Of a stretch of DNA of 64,000 nt, positions 8,945-17,723 are shown piece after piece. Position 1 is the stretch's first letter, and every line of letters starts with the position of its first letter. Source of the stretch: Acidiphilium sp. PA (lineage in GTDB: Bacteria; Pseudomonadota; Alphaproteobacteria; Acetobacterales; Acetobacteraceae); contig NZ_JAIMBY010000006.1 of the NCBI RefSeq assembly GCF_026191915.1, positions 119,921 through 183,920 on the forward strand, in the 5' to 3' direction. The notes beneath the pieces were generated by a model, which saw nothing but the letters and a program-made list of their open reading frames with translations, had not been told where the DNA came from and made no database searches. The position numbers and the translations under genes are program-made.

Positions 8945-9610
8945 TCAATCCGCGGCCAGCGCCATGTGCTTGCGCGCGATTTCGCCGCTTACATATGACT
9001 CGAGAGCCTCGCCGATCGCTTCGGCATGGTGCGCGAACACGTGATCAGCCCCGGCCATGACCCGATAATCGACCGTGACACCCTTCTGGGTGTTCAATTT
9101 GTCGACCAGTTTACGAACCGATGCTTCCGGCACCAGCTCGTCGGCATCGCCGTGGATCATCAGCCCGCCGCAGGGGCAGGGGGCAAGGAACCCGAAATCA
9201 TAGTGCGCGGCCGGCGTGGCAACGCTGATCCAGCCCGAAACCTCCGGCCGGCGCATCAATAACTGCATGCCGACGAAAGCGCCGAACGAATACCCGGCAA
9301 TCCATAGCCCGCCATGACCGGGATTAAGCGCCTGCATCCAATCGAGTGCCGCAGCCGCGTCGTTGATTTCGCCCATGCCGCCGTCATAGTTGCCCTGACT
9401 GCGCCCGACGCCACGAAAATTGAACCGCATGACCGAAAATCCGAGTCGCTGGAACACCTGATACATCGTGTACGTGATGCGATTGTTCATGGTCCCGCCA
9501 TGCAGCGGATGCGGGTGCAGCACCAGCGCGAGCGGCGCGCCGCGCTCCTTGGCGTGGTGATAGCGTCCTTCGAGGCGGCCGTCAGGCCCGGCAAATGTGA
9601 CTTCAGGCAT
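8945..9610 (-). CDS. Alpha/beta hydrolase (small dienelactone hydrolase/OsmC-independent esterase-like type)
   Basis: 221 residues. An alpha/beta-hydrolase fold with an N-terminal LVLHPHPLHGGTMNN strand and oxyanion region, RFNFRGVGRSQG, the nucleophile elbow GYSFGA (Ser about 108), an acid in HGDADELVP and the catalytic His in GADHVFAHH. Proteins of this short type are common, conserved and poorly characterised in proteobacteria; no substrate can be named. It ends upstream of the diguanylate cyclase on the same strand, separated by the inverted repeat at 8846-8893. Confidence 0.82.
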   Translation of the reverse strand: MPEVTFAGPDGRLEGRYHHAKERGAPLALVLHPHPLHGGTMNNRITYTMYQVFQRLGFSVMRFNFRGVGRSQGNYDGGMGEINDAAAALDWMQALNPGHGGLWIAGYSFGAFVGMQLLMRRPEVSGWISVATPAAHYDFGFLAPCPCGGLMIHGDADELVPEASVRKLVDKLNTQKGVTVDYRVMAGADHVFAHHAEAIGEALESYVSGEIARKHMALAAD

Positions 9611-10053
9611 CGGTTTATCAGTTCTTTCTCAGTCTTGGTATCGATGGCGAACGCGCTTCCGGAGCGGCTGACCGGAAGCCCAACAAACTCTATTCGTACA
9701 ACTCAGCGCATCTCACGGAGAAACTCGCAACAGCCCATACCGCCTATCTGCTCGTCAAATCAACATAATTGCCGATTGGACAAAGCAGCTTCCAATAAAT
9801 AGGGACCCTTGAAGCATTATCGACCGGCTTGGTCTGCATAGCTACTCTCCTGAACGACGATACCCTGACAGACTCCGCCTTGAGCGAACGATTTTTGTAC
9901 CAACATACCCGACCCGCGCCACCATTCACGTCAAAAGCGGGCAGCAGCATGTCGCTCTCACCCGGTATCGCCCAATTGCCATTGCTGCGACATCATCTAT
10001 AAACACGGAATGTTTATACGCGGTAATCCCGTGATTTCCTATGGAAATATCGT
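9611..10053. other. 443-bp gene-free region upstream of cysE
   Basis: No convincing coding sequence was found; a 68-codon minus-strand frame (9744-9950) has no recognisable features. The stretch has lower GC than its neighbours. It must hold the promoters of the leftward hydrolase and the rightward cysE operon, and contains a perfect inverted repeat at 9998-10018. Confidence 0.5.
9998..10018. promoter_or_regulatory. Perfect inverted repeat 35 bp before cysE (candidate operator)
   Basis: Arms TATAAACA (9998-10005) and TGTTTATA (10011-10018) flank CGGAA. The two perfect 8-bp arms with a 5-base spacer, in an AT-rich patch just upstream of the first gene of the cysE-desulfurase-ferredoxin-mnmA operon, fit a dimeric repressor or activator site. 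The regulator is unknown; a sulfur or Fe-S sensing factor is a guess from the operon content. Confidence 0.55.
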
Positions 10054-10773
10054 ATGAGCCGCATGTTTTTGCGTGAAACGGTCCAGGCCTACCGCCAGCG
10101 CGACCCCGCCGCGCGATCGGACATCGAGGTTTTGCTTTGCTACCCGGGGCTCCATGCGGTGGTGCTGCATCGCGTGGCTCACCGGTTATGGCGGAGCCGC
10201 GCGTTTCTGCTGGGACGGCTTGTTTCGCATTTCGGCCGGATGGTGACGGGGATCGAAATCCACCCGGGTGCGACCATCGGCCGGCGCTGCATCATCGATC
10301 ATGGCATGGGCGTCGTGATTGGTGAGACCGCCGAACTCGGCGATGACGTCTATCTCTACCATCAGGTCACGCTGGGCGGCACGTCGAGCGATCACGGCAA
10401 GCGCCACCCGACCGTGGGTAACGGCGTCATCATCGGGGCCGGGGCCAAGGTCCTTGGCGATATTCTGATCGGTGACAACGCCCGCATCGGCGCCAATGCC
10501 GTCGTGGTCGCGGAGGTGCCGGCCAATACCACCGTCGTCGGCATTCCGGCCCGGCCAGTCGAACGCGGTACCGCGGTGCGGCCGGCGAAGCCGCGTTTCG
10601 ACCCGTATGGCACGCCGTGTGACCCGTGCATCGATCCGCTGTTGCATGAAATCGATACGCTGCGCTCGGAAGTGAACGACCTGGAAGCGCGGATCGCGCG
10701 CACCGAGGGCTTGCGGCCCGCGCCCGCGGCAAATCCGGAGGCCAGTGTCGATGAGCGCGTCGCACGGAGCTGA
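10054..10773 (+). CDS. cysE: Serine O-acetyltransferase
   Basis: 239 residues. It acetylates L-serine with acetyl-CoA, the first committed step of cysteine synthesis. After an N-terminal helical part, a left-handed beta-helix of hexapeptide repeats runs from about 65 to 170. It includes [20 protein letters not shown] and [20 protein letters not shown], with the His of DHGMGVVIG as catalytic base, and [17 protein letters not shown]. The C-terminal tail (about 185-239) is longer than in the E. coli enzyme and includes a [13 protein letters not shown] motif and a coiled segment. Such tails are seen in the alphaproteobacterial form that sits with Fe-S genes. The end overlaps the next gene by 23 bases. 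Confidence 0.93.
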   Translation: MSRMFLRETVQAYRQRDPAARSDIEVLLCYPGLHAVVLHRVAHRLWRSRAFLLGRLVSHFGRMVTGIEIHPGATIGRRCIIDHGMGVVIGETAELGDDVYLYHQVTLGGTSSDHGKRHPTVGNGVIIGAGAKVLGDILIGDNARIGANAVVVAEVPANTTVVGIPARPVERGTAVRPAKPRFDPYGTPCDPCIDPLLHEIDTLRSEVNDLEARIARTEGLRPAPAANPEASVDERVARS

Positions 10774-11911
10774 TCCTCTCTATCTCGATGCCAACGCGAC
10801 CGAACCGTTGCGCCCGGAAGCCCGGGCGGCGTTGATCGGCGCGTTGGATCTCCTGGGCAATCCTGCCTCCATCCATGCCGAGGGGCGTAACGCCCGCCGC
10901 TGTCTCGAAGCGGCCCGCACCACCGTTGCAGACCGGTTCGGCGCAAGGCCGCAGGATGTCGTGTTCTGCTCGGGTGCGACCGAAGCCAACGCCATGGCGA
11001 TTCACGCGTTCGGCGCGACCCGCCCGATCGTGATCGGGGCGACCGAGCACGATGCCGTACGCGCCGCGGCCCCTGTGGCCACGATCATGCCGGTCGATAC
11101 GGCCGGTCTCGCCGATCTCGCCTGGCTCGAGGCCGAACTCGCGGCGCGGCCGGGCGCGCTGGTCTGCGTGATGGCGGCCAACAACGAAACCGGCGTGCTC
11201 AGCCCGCTCGCCCAGATCGCCGCGATCTGCGCGGGCCACGGCGCGTTGCTGCATGTCGATGCAGTGCAGGCGGCCGGGCGGATTCTCATTGACTATCTGG
11301 CGCTCGGTGCCACCAGCGTCGCGATCTCGGCCCATAAGCTGGGCGGTCCGAAGGGCGTTGGCGCCCTGATCCTCGCACCGGCTGCGGCGGCCGGCCTGCC
11401 CGCGCTGATCGCCGGCGGCGGCCAGGAACAAGGGCGGCGCGGTGGCACCCCGGCACTGCCCGCGATCGCCGGTTTCGCCGCCGCGATCACGGCGGCCGAT
11501 CCTGCCGAAGGGTCGCGCCAAACACGCCTGCGCGACGCGATCGAAGCCGGTGTGCGCGACTATGGTGCCGTGGTGATCGGCGCCGGCGCACCCCGGTTGC
11601 CCAACACGACCTGCCTCGCTCTGCCCGGCCTCAGCGCCGAGACGCAGGTGATCGCGCTCGATCTAGAGCGGATCAGCGTCTCCGCCGGTTCGGCCTGCTC
11701 CTCGGGCAAGGTGGCGCGCAGCCATGTGCTGACGGCGATGGGCCTGCACGACCTCGCCGGCTGCGCCATTCGCGTCTCGCTGCCGTGGAACGCACCCGAC
11801 GACGCGCCGGCCCGGTTTCTTCTCGCATATCGGGCTCTTGCCGCGCGCGCCTTGCGCAAGCGTAGCGGGTTCTCTAACTCACGCGCAGCGTATATTCCGT
11901 CCCTGGTTTGA
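10751..11911 (+). CDS. Cysteine desulfurase (NifS/IscS class V aminotransferase)
   Basis: 386 residues from the ATG at 10751, chosen because a GGAGG lies 9 bases upstream; a GTG at 10745 is too close to it. It is a PLP enzyme that takes sulfur from cysteine for Fe-S clusters and tRNA thiolation. Visible motifs are [13 protein letters not shown] at the start, [14 protein letters not shown], the PLP lysine in [11 protein letters not shown], and the persulfide cysteine in [10 protein letters not shown] (Cys about 316). The cysteine loop (class I, IscS-like) is intact. It lies between cysE, which feeds cysteine synthesis, and a ferredoxin plus mnmA, which use the sulfur. It may be the sulfur donor for MnmA in this organism. 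Confidence 0.92.
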   Translation: MSASHGADPLYLDANATEPLRPEARAALIGALDLLGNPASIHAEGRNARRCLEAARTTVADRFGARPQDVVFCSGATEANAMAIHAFGATRPIVIGATEHDAVRAAAPVATIMPVDTAGLADLAWLEAELAARPGALVCVMAANNETGVLSPLAQIAAICAGHGALLHVDAVQAAGRILIDYLALGATSVAISAHKLGGPKGVGALILAPAAAAGLPALIAGGGQEQGRRGGTPALPAIAGFAAAITAADPAEGSRQTRLRDAIEAGVRDYGAVVIGAGAPRLPNTTCLALPGLSAETQVIALDLERISVSAGSACSSGKVARSHVLTAMGLHDLAGCAIRVSLPWNAPDDAPARFLLAYRALAARALRKRSGFSNSRAAYIPSLV

Positions 11912-11920
11912 AGGTTTCCG

Positions 11921-12253
11921 ATGCCCAGCATGATATTTATCGAGCGCGATGGATCGCGCCGCACCGTCGATGCGCCGGTTGGCCTCTCGGTGCTCGAAGT
12001 GGCGCATAAGCACGGCGTCGATATCGAAGGCGCGTGCGAAGGCTCGCTCGCCTGTTCGACCTGCCATGTGATCGTCGACCCCGAATGGTACGGAAAACTC
12101 GGCAAGGCCTCCGAGGACGAGGAGGATATGCTCGATCTCGCGTTCGGTCTCGAAAAAACCTCGCGTCTGGGGTGCCAGATCGTGATGTCGCCCGCGCTCG
12201 ACGGGCTGGTGGTACGTCTCCCGGCCGGCGTGCGCAACGCCCAGGGCGGCTAG
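11921..12253 (+). CDS. fdx: 2Fe-2S ferredoxin, adrenodoxin (ISC) type
   Basis: 110 residues. The cluster ligands are in the pattern C-x5-C-x2-C ([14 protein letters not shown]) with a fourth Cys in RLGCQIVMS, the mark of vertebrate-type or ISC ferredoxins. It supplies electrons in Fe-S cluster assembly or to related enzymes. It begins 9 bases after the cysteine desulfurase stop and ends 8 bases before mnmA, so it is part of the same operon. Confidence 0.92.
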   Translation: MPSMIFIERDGSRRTVDAPVGLSVLEVAHKHGVDIEGACEGSLACSTCHVIVDPEWYGKLGKASEDEEDMLDLAFGLEKTSRLGCQIVMSPALDGLVVRLPAGVRNAQGG

Positions 12254-12261
12254 GGTTCGTC

Positions 12262-13299
12262 ATGCGCGTCGTGGTTGCCATGTCGGGTGGGGTGGACAGC
12301 TCGGTGGTCGCCGGGCTGATGCAGGCGGCCGGCCATGAGGTGATCGGGGTGACGCTGCAACTCTACGATCACGGTGCCGCCACCGGCCGCAAAGGCGCCT
12401 GCTGTGCCGGGCAGGACATTCACGATGCCCGCAACGTCGCGGATCGTCTGGGCATCGCGCATTACGTGATCGATGCCGAGGCCGCGTTCCGCAAGGCGGT
12501 CATCACCGATTTCGCGGAGTCCTACGCCACCGGCAAAACCCCGGTGCCCTGCGTGCGCTGCAACCAGCATCTGAAATTCGGCGACCTGCTCGGCCTTGCC
12601 CGCGATCTGGGCGCCGAGGCGCTGGCGACCGGTCATTACGTCCGTCGCGAACAGGGCAGGGATGGCGCCGAGCTGCACCGCGCCGCCGATGCCGCGCGCG
12701 ACCAGTCATGGTTCCTGTTCGCCACCACGCGCGACCAACTCGAATTCGCCCGCTTCCCGCTCGGCGCCATGCCGGACAAGGCCGAAGTGCGGGCCCACGC
12801 CGCCAGCATGGGGCTGCAGGTGGCGGACAAGCCGGACAGCCAGGACATCTGCTTCGTCCCTTCCGGCTCCTATGCCGATATCGTGGCCAAGCTCCGCCCC
12901 GACGCCGCCCTGCCGGGCGACATCGTCGATCAGGACGGCACCGTGCTCGGCGGCCACCAGGGTATCGCGCGCTACACGGTGGGTCAGGGCAAGCGCCTGG
13001 GTGCGGCATCGGGGCGCGTCGTCACCGAAATCGACGCTGTGCGCCGCCGCATCGTGGTCGGGCCGCGCGGCACGGGGTCACGCCGGGTGAGGCTCGCCGA
13101 ACCGAACTGGCTGATCGAGCCGCCCGGCGCGCCGTTCCGCGCCACCGTCAAGCTCCGCGCCCGCGAAACCCCGCAGGGCGCCGAAATCGACGCGGCCAGC
13201 GGCACCGTGATGCTCGACACCGCGGCACTCGCCGCGCCGGGGCAGGCCTGCGTGATCTACGATGGCACAAGGGTGCTGGGCGGCGGCTTTATCGTCTGA
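12262..13299 (+). CDS. mnmA: tRNA-uridine 2-sulfurtransferase MnmA
   Basis: 345 residues. It forms the 2-thio group of U34 in Lys, Glu and Gln tRNAs, using persulfide sulfur and ATP. The N-terminal PP-loop is AMSGGVDSSVVAGL (about 6-19). The conserved cysteines in TPVPCVRCNQHLKFG and in DSQDICFVPSGSY are present. The C-terminal RNA-binding part has VGQGKRLG. The ATG at 12262 begins the family-typical MRVVVAMSGG; an open frame upstream overlaps the ferredoxin gene and is not used. As the last gene of the operon it is the likely consumer of the desulfurase product. Confidence 0.93.
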   Translation: MRVVVAMSGGVDSSVVAGLMQAAGHEVIGVTLQLYDHGAATGRKGACCAGQDIHDARNVADRLGIAHYVIDAEAAFRKAVITDFAESYATGKTPVPCVRCNQHLKFGDLLGLARDLGAEALATGHYVRREQGRDGAELHRAADAARDQSWFLFATTRDQLEFARFPLGAMPDKAEVRAHAASMGLQVADKPDSQDICFVPSGSYADIVAKLRPDAALPGDIVDQDGTVLGGHQGIARYTVGQGKRLGAASGRVVTEIDAVRRRIVVGPRGTGSRRVRLAEPNWLIEPPGAPFRATVKLRARETPQGAEIDAASGTVMLDTAALAAPGQACVIYDGTRVLGGGFIV

Positions 13300-13366
13300 C
13301 GCCTCGAACGCCACGGCGGTTCGGCCGCTGACGGGCAATGTTATTGATTCAAACGATATTTTTTCC

Positions 13367-13396
13367 GTTGCGATCATCACTTTATCGTTGCGATCT
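13367..13396. promoter_or_regulatory. Direct repeats of CGTTGCGATC upstream of the Hint-domain gene
   Basis: The decamer CGTTGCGATC occurs at 13367-13376 and again at 13387-13396, exactly 20 bp apart (about two helical turns), in an AT-rich intergenic stretch 46-75 bp before the Hint-domain gene. The same-face spacing suggests a regulator that binds as a direct-repeat dimer. The regulator is unknown. Confidence 0.4.
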
Positions 13397-13415
13397 GTCG
13401 CGTTTCATTGATAAT

Positions 13416-13439
13416 TTCCCCCGGTAGTCAGGGGGAAAA
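13416..13439 (+). promoter_or_regulatory. Stem-loop that pairs with the Shine-Dalgarno of the Hint-domain gene
   Basis: TTTCCCCC (13416-13423) can pair perfectly with GGGGGAAA (13432-13439) around an 8-base loop. The right arm is the AGGGGG Shine-Dalgarno, whose last G is 5 bases before the ATG at 13442. Folding would hide the ribosome binding site, so translation may be conditional. There is no T-run after it, so it is not an intrinsic terminator for mnmA. Confidence 0.5.
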
Positions 13440-13441
13440 TC

Positions 13442-14965
13442 ATGTCAGGTTCCACGATACCGACCGGCGGTACTGTCACACTCACGTCTTCACTTACGGG
13501 TGATATCACCTTCGCCAATGTCGGGACCGACAGCGGCGTGCTGCTGATCGAGCCCGGTGCCCTGAGTTTCGGCCCCTCGTCGAGCAGCGTGGTGCAGACC
13601 TATCTCGGCGGCAATATCCTCGGATTTGCGCCCGGCGACACGATCATTCTCGCCAATCTCGAGCAGGATTATGCCAATTTCGACAAATCGCCGAGTTCGG
13701 CTTCGAACAACGCAAGCTTCAATTCGGATATTTCGCTCGCAGCCGGGCTCGGTGTCGATATCCTGATCGAACCAGGCAACGTGATCACGACCAATAATCC
13801 TGTGATAAACCTTGGGTTCGGTGCCCAGCTCCAGACGCTCGCCGGCCCCTATCTCGGGTCGATCGACCAGGCGCTGTTCGGCACCGACTCGCTGGCGTCC
13901 ACATTGACGCTCGCCCTCGCGTTCGAACCAGGCAGCACCACTGCGGTCGATGCGGTCATCACCACCAGCACGCCCCTGGCCTGTTTCACCGCCGGCACGC
14001 GGATCACGACCGTAACCGGCGACCGCCCGGTGGAGCATCTGGCGCCCGGCGATCAAGTGATTACCGCCAGCGGCATCGCCCGCGCCGTGCGCTGGGTCGG
14101 TCATCGCCGGATTGATTGCGGCAAGCAGCCCGACCCCACACTGGTCCAGCCCATTCGCATCCAGGCCGGCGCCCTGGCGGATGGCGTGCCGTTGCGCGAC
14201 CTGCTCATCTCGCCCGATCACGCCCTCCTGCTCGACGGCGTCCTGATCCAGGCCAAAGACATCGTCGATGGCGTGCTGATCACCCGGGATCACGCCTGCG
14301 CCAGCGTCACCTATTACCATGTCGAGCTTGATACGCACGACATCCTGCTCGCCGAAGGCGCGCCCGCGGAAAGCTTTCTCGATACCGGCCATCGGGGCGT
14401 CTTCGCCAATGCAGCCGATCCGGTCGTGCTCCACCCCGATCTGATGAACGCCATCCGCGGGCAGAGTGGCTGCGCCGAGCTCGTCACCAGCGGCCCCCGC
14501 CTCGCGGCGGTCCGGGCGGCGCTCGCTGCCCGCAAGCGCGCTCTGGGCTACCGCATCGTCGAGATATGGCCCTATCTGCGGGCCGGCAGCACCGTGTTGG
14601 CGGCGGAGCGGAGCAGCACCGGTGAGCTGCGGTTCGATCTGCCGCACCCGGCGCGGCGCATCGAACTCATCACCGGCAGTTTCGTGCCCGCCGAGGTCGA
14701 TGAAACCTCGGCCGATCGCCGCAGGCTCGGCGCCGCGATCACCGGCATCACGCTGGATGGCGTACCCCTGCCGCTCGACCGGGTGATCCAGGCCAGCAAA
14801 CGCCACCCCCGCGCGGCGGGTGACAAGACGGTATGGACCACCGGCGACGTCACCCTCTCGCTGCCGCGCGCCGGCAGGCGCCTGGTCGTCACCTGTGCCG
14901 CGGTCGCGCGCAACTGGCAGGCGAGCACGCCCGCGGCAAGGCAGGTCGCGCATCGAGCGCGGTGA
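13442..14965 (+). CDS. Hint-domain (Hint_2) protein, likely exported
   Basis: 507 residues. The N-terminal part (about 1-180) is Ser/Thr/Gly-rich and beta-rich with no signal peptide, like secreted RTX or autotransporter-like repeat proteins. A Hint module begins with the Cys of ACFTAGTRITTVTGDRPVEHL and continues through ISPDHALLLDGVLIQAKDIVDG and YYHVELDTHDILLAEG. The C-terminal third is of unknown fold. Hint modules of this kind are related to intein and Hedgehog autoprocessing domains and are abundant in Acetobacteraceae and Rhodobacteraceae; cleavage at the Cys is likely but unproven. It has its own promoter region with direct repeats and a hairpin at the Shine-Dalgarno. Confidence 0.8.
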   Translation: MSGSTIPTGGTVTLTSSLTGDITFANVGTDSGVLLIEPGALSFGPSSSSVVQTYLGGNILGFAPGDTIILANLEQDYANFDKSPSSASNNASFNSDISLAAGLGVDILIEPGNVITTNNPVINLGFGAQLQTLAGPYLGSIDQALFGTDSLASTLTLALAFEPGSTTAVDAVITTSTPLACFTAGTRITTVTGDRPVEHLAPGDQVITASGIARAVRWVGHRRIDCGKQPDPTLVQPIRIQAGALADGVPLRDLLISPDHALLLDGVLIQAKDIVDGVLITRDHACASVTYYHVELDTHDILLAEGAPAESFLDTGHRGVFANAADPVVLHPDLMNAIRGQSGCAELVTSGPRLAAVRAALAARKRALGYRIVEIWPYLRAGSTVLAAERSSTGELRFDLPHPARRIELITGSFVPAEVDETSADRRRLGAAITGITLDGVPLPLDRVIQASKRHPRAAGDKTVWTTGDVTLSLPRAGRRLVVTCAAVARNWQASTPAARQVAHRAR

Positions 14966-15094
14966 TCCGCCGCGCCTGCACCTGACCGTTCGAGCCCGAT
15001 GATGCGCTAGCCCGCCCGGCGTCGTTCGTCACGCGTTTCGACGCTGGCGGATCAGCAAAGCGCAATCGACTCTGGTTTCGCCCGTTCATCGCGC

Positions 15095-15100
15095 TATAAT
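15095..15100 (+). promoter_or_regulatory. Consensus -10 box (TATAAT) of the hfq promoter
   Basis: TATAAT matches the sigma-70 -10 consensus exactly. The -35 region about 17 bp upstream (CTGGTT) is poor. Transcription would start near 15107, giving a leader of about 134 bases before the hfq GTG. Confidence 0.55.
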
Positions 15101-15240
15101 AGAGATGTGTCGCCGCTTTCGTGCCACGCAAGCGGCAGCGCAAAACTCCCGGCGTGACGGTTTTCGGCCGTCGTGCCAAACTATGGTGCAACCATCGCTC
15201 CGGGCGCGACCGGCGCGACAAAAACATAAAGGATCCCGCC

Positions 15241-15564
15241 GTGGCCAACGAAAAATCGCAGAACGTGCAGGACGTCTTCCTGAACCACGTTCGCAAGAGC
15301 AAAACCCCGGTCACCGTGTTCCTGGTGAACGGCGTCAAGCTGCAGGGTGTCATCACCTGGTTCGATAATTTCTCGGTGCTGCTCCGCCGGGACGGCCATA
15401 CCCAACTGGTCTACAAGCATGCGATCTCCACCGTGATGCCGGGTGCGCCGATCCAGCTGTTCGATGCGACCAAGGCCGAGGGTAGCGTCGCCGCCACCCC
15501 GTCGCAGAATCCCACCACTCTGAGCCTGATGAACCGCGCGGAGCCCGATCGCGATGACGAGTAG
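15241..15564 (+). CDS. hfq: RNA chaperone Hfq
   Basis: 107 residues, GTG start at 15241 preceded by AAGGA. The Sm1 part is [19 protein letters not shown] with [17 protein letters not shown], and the Sm2 part is [11 protein letters not shown], which carries the YKH motif of the proximal RNA-binding face. An acidic tail runs from about residue 80 to the end (PDRDDE). An open frame continues upstream to a GTG at 15121, but its residues are basic and do not resemble Hfq. The hflX gene follows 6 bases after the stop, the classical hfq-hflX order. Confidence 0.95.
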   Translation: MANEKSQNVQDVFLNHVRKSKTPVTVFLVNGVKLQGVITWFDNFSVLLRRDGHTQLVYKHAISTVMPGAPIQLFDATKAEGSVAATPSQNPTTLSLMNRAEPDRDDE

Positions 15565-15570
15565 GTTTAT

Positions 15571-16881
15571 TTGACCACCGAAACCCAGATCGCTCCGACG
15601 CGCGCCGCGATTCTGCTCCCCTGGGAGCATGGGTCGCGGCGTGATCGTCTGCGCGAAGCGGACGCCCGGCTGGCCGAAGCCATCGGCCTCGCCGCCTCGA
15701 TCGGGCTGGTCATCGCCTATCAGGATACGCTGCAAATCCGCGCACTCCGCCCGTCCACCCTGTTTGGCGAGGGGCAGGTCGCCCGCATCGGTGAGGCGAT
15801 CGCCGAGGCCGATATCACCGTCGCGGTGGTCGATGCCGCGCTGAGCCCGGTGCAGCAGCGCAACCTCGAACGCGCCTGGAATTGCAAGGTGATCGACCGT
15901 ACCGGCCTGATCCTCGACATTTTCGGCGAACGCGCCCGCACCGCCGAAGGCGTGCTGCAGGTCGAACTCGCCCATCTCGCCTACCAGCGCTCCCGCCTGG
16001 TCCGCTCCTGGACCCATCTTGAGCGCCAGCGCGGCGGTTTCGGCTTCCTCGGCGGCCCCGGCGAAACCCAGATCGAGGCGGATCGACGCCTGATCACCGA
16101 TCGGATCGCCCGCCTCAAGCGCGAGTTGGACGATGTCCGCCGCACCCGCGCCCTGCACCGCACCGCGCGCAGCCGGGTGCCCTATCCTGTGGTCGCCCTG
16201 GTCGGATACACCAATGCCGGCAAATCGACTTTGTTCAACGCTTTGACCGGTGCCGCCGTCCAGGCCGAGGATCAGCTGTTCGCCACCCTCGACCCCACCA
16301 TGCGCCTGATCGTGCTGCCCTCCGGCCGCCACGCCATCCTGTCCGACACGGTGGGGTTCATCTCCGATCTGCCGACCGAACTCGTCGCTGCCTTCCGCGC
16401 GACGCTTGAAGAAGTGGCCGCGGCCGACATCCTGCTGCACGTGCGCGACGCCGCCCACCCCGACAGTGCCGCCCAGCGCACCGATGTGGTCACCGTGCTC
16501 GACGGCATGGCCGATTCCGGCATGATCGACGCGGGCTGGCAGTCGCGCAGCTTCGAAGTGCTCAACAAGATCGACCTGCTCGCCCCCGAATTGCGCGACC
16601 TGCCGGATACCACCGCCATCGCGGTCTCCGCCCTGTCCGGTGAAAACCTGATGGCGCTGCGCGAGGCGATCGATGCGCGTCTGGCCAGCAGCATGCACCT
16701 GATCGACTACACCCTGCCGGCGGCGGATGGCGCTTCGCTCGCCTGGCTGTATCGCCACGGCGAGGTGCTCGCCCGCGCCGATCTCGATGACGACATCAAG
16801 GTCACCGTCCGTCTCCGGCCCGAGGATCGGGCACGGTTCGAGCGGGATTTCGCCCTCTCGGATGCGAGTTCCGCCCCATGA
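15571..16881 (+). CDS. hflX: GTPase HflX
   Basis: 436 residues with a TTG start at 15571. No ATG or GTG gives a better N-terminus: the family-typical RAAILLPWEHGSRRDRL begins at residue 11. It is a ribosome-associated GTPase that splits stalled ribosomes. The HflX domain includes QVARIGEAIAEAD and the glycine-rich GFLGGPGETQIEADRR. The G domain has the P-loop VGYTNAGKSTLFNALTG, G3 DTVGFISDLP, G4 NKIDLL and a SALSGEN G5. The stop overlaps the next start as ATGA. Confidence 0.93.
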   Translation: MTTETQIAPTRAAILLPWEHGSRRDRLREADARLAEAIGLAASIGLVIAYQDTLQIRALRPSTLFGEGQVARIGEAIAEADITVAVVDAALSPVQQRNLERAWNCKVIDRTGLILDIFGERARTAEGVLQVELAHLAYQRSRLVRSWTHLERQRGGFGFLGGPGETQIEADRRLITDRIARLKRELDDVRRTRALHRTARSRVPYPVVALVGYTNAGKSTLFNALTGAAVQAEDQLFATLDPTMRLIVLPSGRHAILSDTVGFISDLPTELVAAFRATLEEVAAADILLHVRDAAHPDSAAQRTDVVTVLDGMADSGMIDAGWQSRSFEVLNKIDLLAPELRDLPDTTAIAVSALSGENLMALREAIDARLASSMHLIDYTLPAADGASLAWLYRHGEVLARADLDDDIKVTVRLRPEDRARFERDFALSDASSAP

Positions 16882-17723
16882 TGCTCGATGAAGCCGATCT
16901 GCTTGCCATCACCGAACTGATGCGCCACGTGGCGAAAACCATCATCATGCCGCGCTTCGGGCATATCGGTCCGGCCGATCTGCGTACCAAATCAGGCCCG
17001 CTCGACCCGGTGACGGTGGCGGACGAGGCGGCCGAGCGCGCCCTCACCCGGGGGCTGCGCCAGCTATTCCCCGGCATCGCGGTAGTCGGCGAGGAATCGG
17101 TCTCGGCCGATCCCACGCTGATGAGCGCCATCACCGGAGCCGCACCCGTGTTCGTGATCGACCCGATCGACGGCACCCAGAACTACGCCGCCGGCCTGCC
17201 GCTGTTCGGCGTCATGATCGCCCTGGTCGAGGATGACGAAACCATCGCCGGGCTGATCTATGATCCAATCCGCGACGATACCGTGGTCGCCACCAGGGAC
17301 CACGGCGCCTTCCTGATCCGCCGCGCCGCCGCCGGCGATGCCGCCGGGCCGGATGACTGGGTGCGTCTGCACGTTGCCAAGCCGGCGCCGCTCGATGCGG
17401 CGATCGCCTCGGTCTCGTGGCAATACATGCCCGAGCCCGAACGCTCGCTTGTTCTGCGCGGCCTGACGAAGCTGGGCCAGACGCCCAATTTCCGCTGTGC
17501 CGCGCATACCTACCGCGCCCTGGCGATGGGCCATCTCCACGCCACCGTCTCGCGCCGGACCCTGCCGTGGGATCACGCGGCCGGCGCCCTGATCGTCGCG
17601 GAGGCGGGCGGCTACGTCCGCAAGTCGGATGGTTCGCCCTGGCACCCGTCCGAACTCGATGGCGGCATCATGGCGGCGGTCGACGAGGCGAGCTGGCAGG
17701 CGCTACGGCAGTTGTTCGCCTGA
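16878..17723 (+). CDS. Inositol monophosphatase family protein
   Basis: 281 residues. It is a Mg-dependent sugar-phosphate or inositol-phosphate phosphatase of the IMPase/FBPase-like superfamily. Metal-binding motifs are VVGEES, VIDPIDGTQNYAAG and WDHAAGALIVAEAGG. The WDHAAG form (rather than WDIAAG) is often seen in histidinol phosphatase- or PAP phosphatase-like members, so the substrate is not certain. It overlaps hflX by four bases, and its end overlaps the convergent mazG by 21 bases. Confidence 0.85.
   Translation: MMLDEADLLAITELMRHVAKTIIMPRFGHIGPADLRTKSGPLDPVTVADEAAERALTRGLRQLFPGIAVVGEESVSADPTLMSAITGAAPVFVIDPIDGTQNYAAGLPLFGVMIALVEDDETIAGLIYDPIRDDTVVATRDHGAFLIRRAAAGDAAGPDDWVRLHVAKPAPLDAAIASVSWQYMPEPERSLVLRGLTKLGQTPNFRCAAHTYRALAMGHLHATVSRRTLPWDHAAGALIVAEAGGYVRKSDGSPWHPSELDGGIMAAVDEASWQALRQLFA

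Noticed and set aside
9744..9950. 68-codon minus-strand frame in the region before cysE
   Set aside because: No family features, no Shine-Dalgarno and no conserved neighbour.
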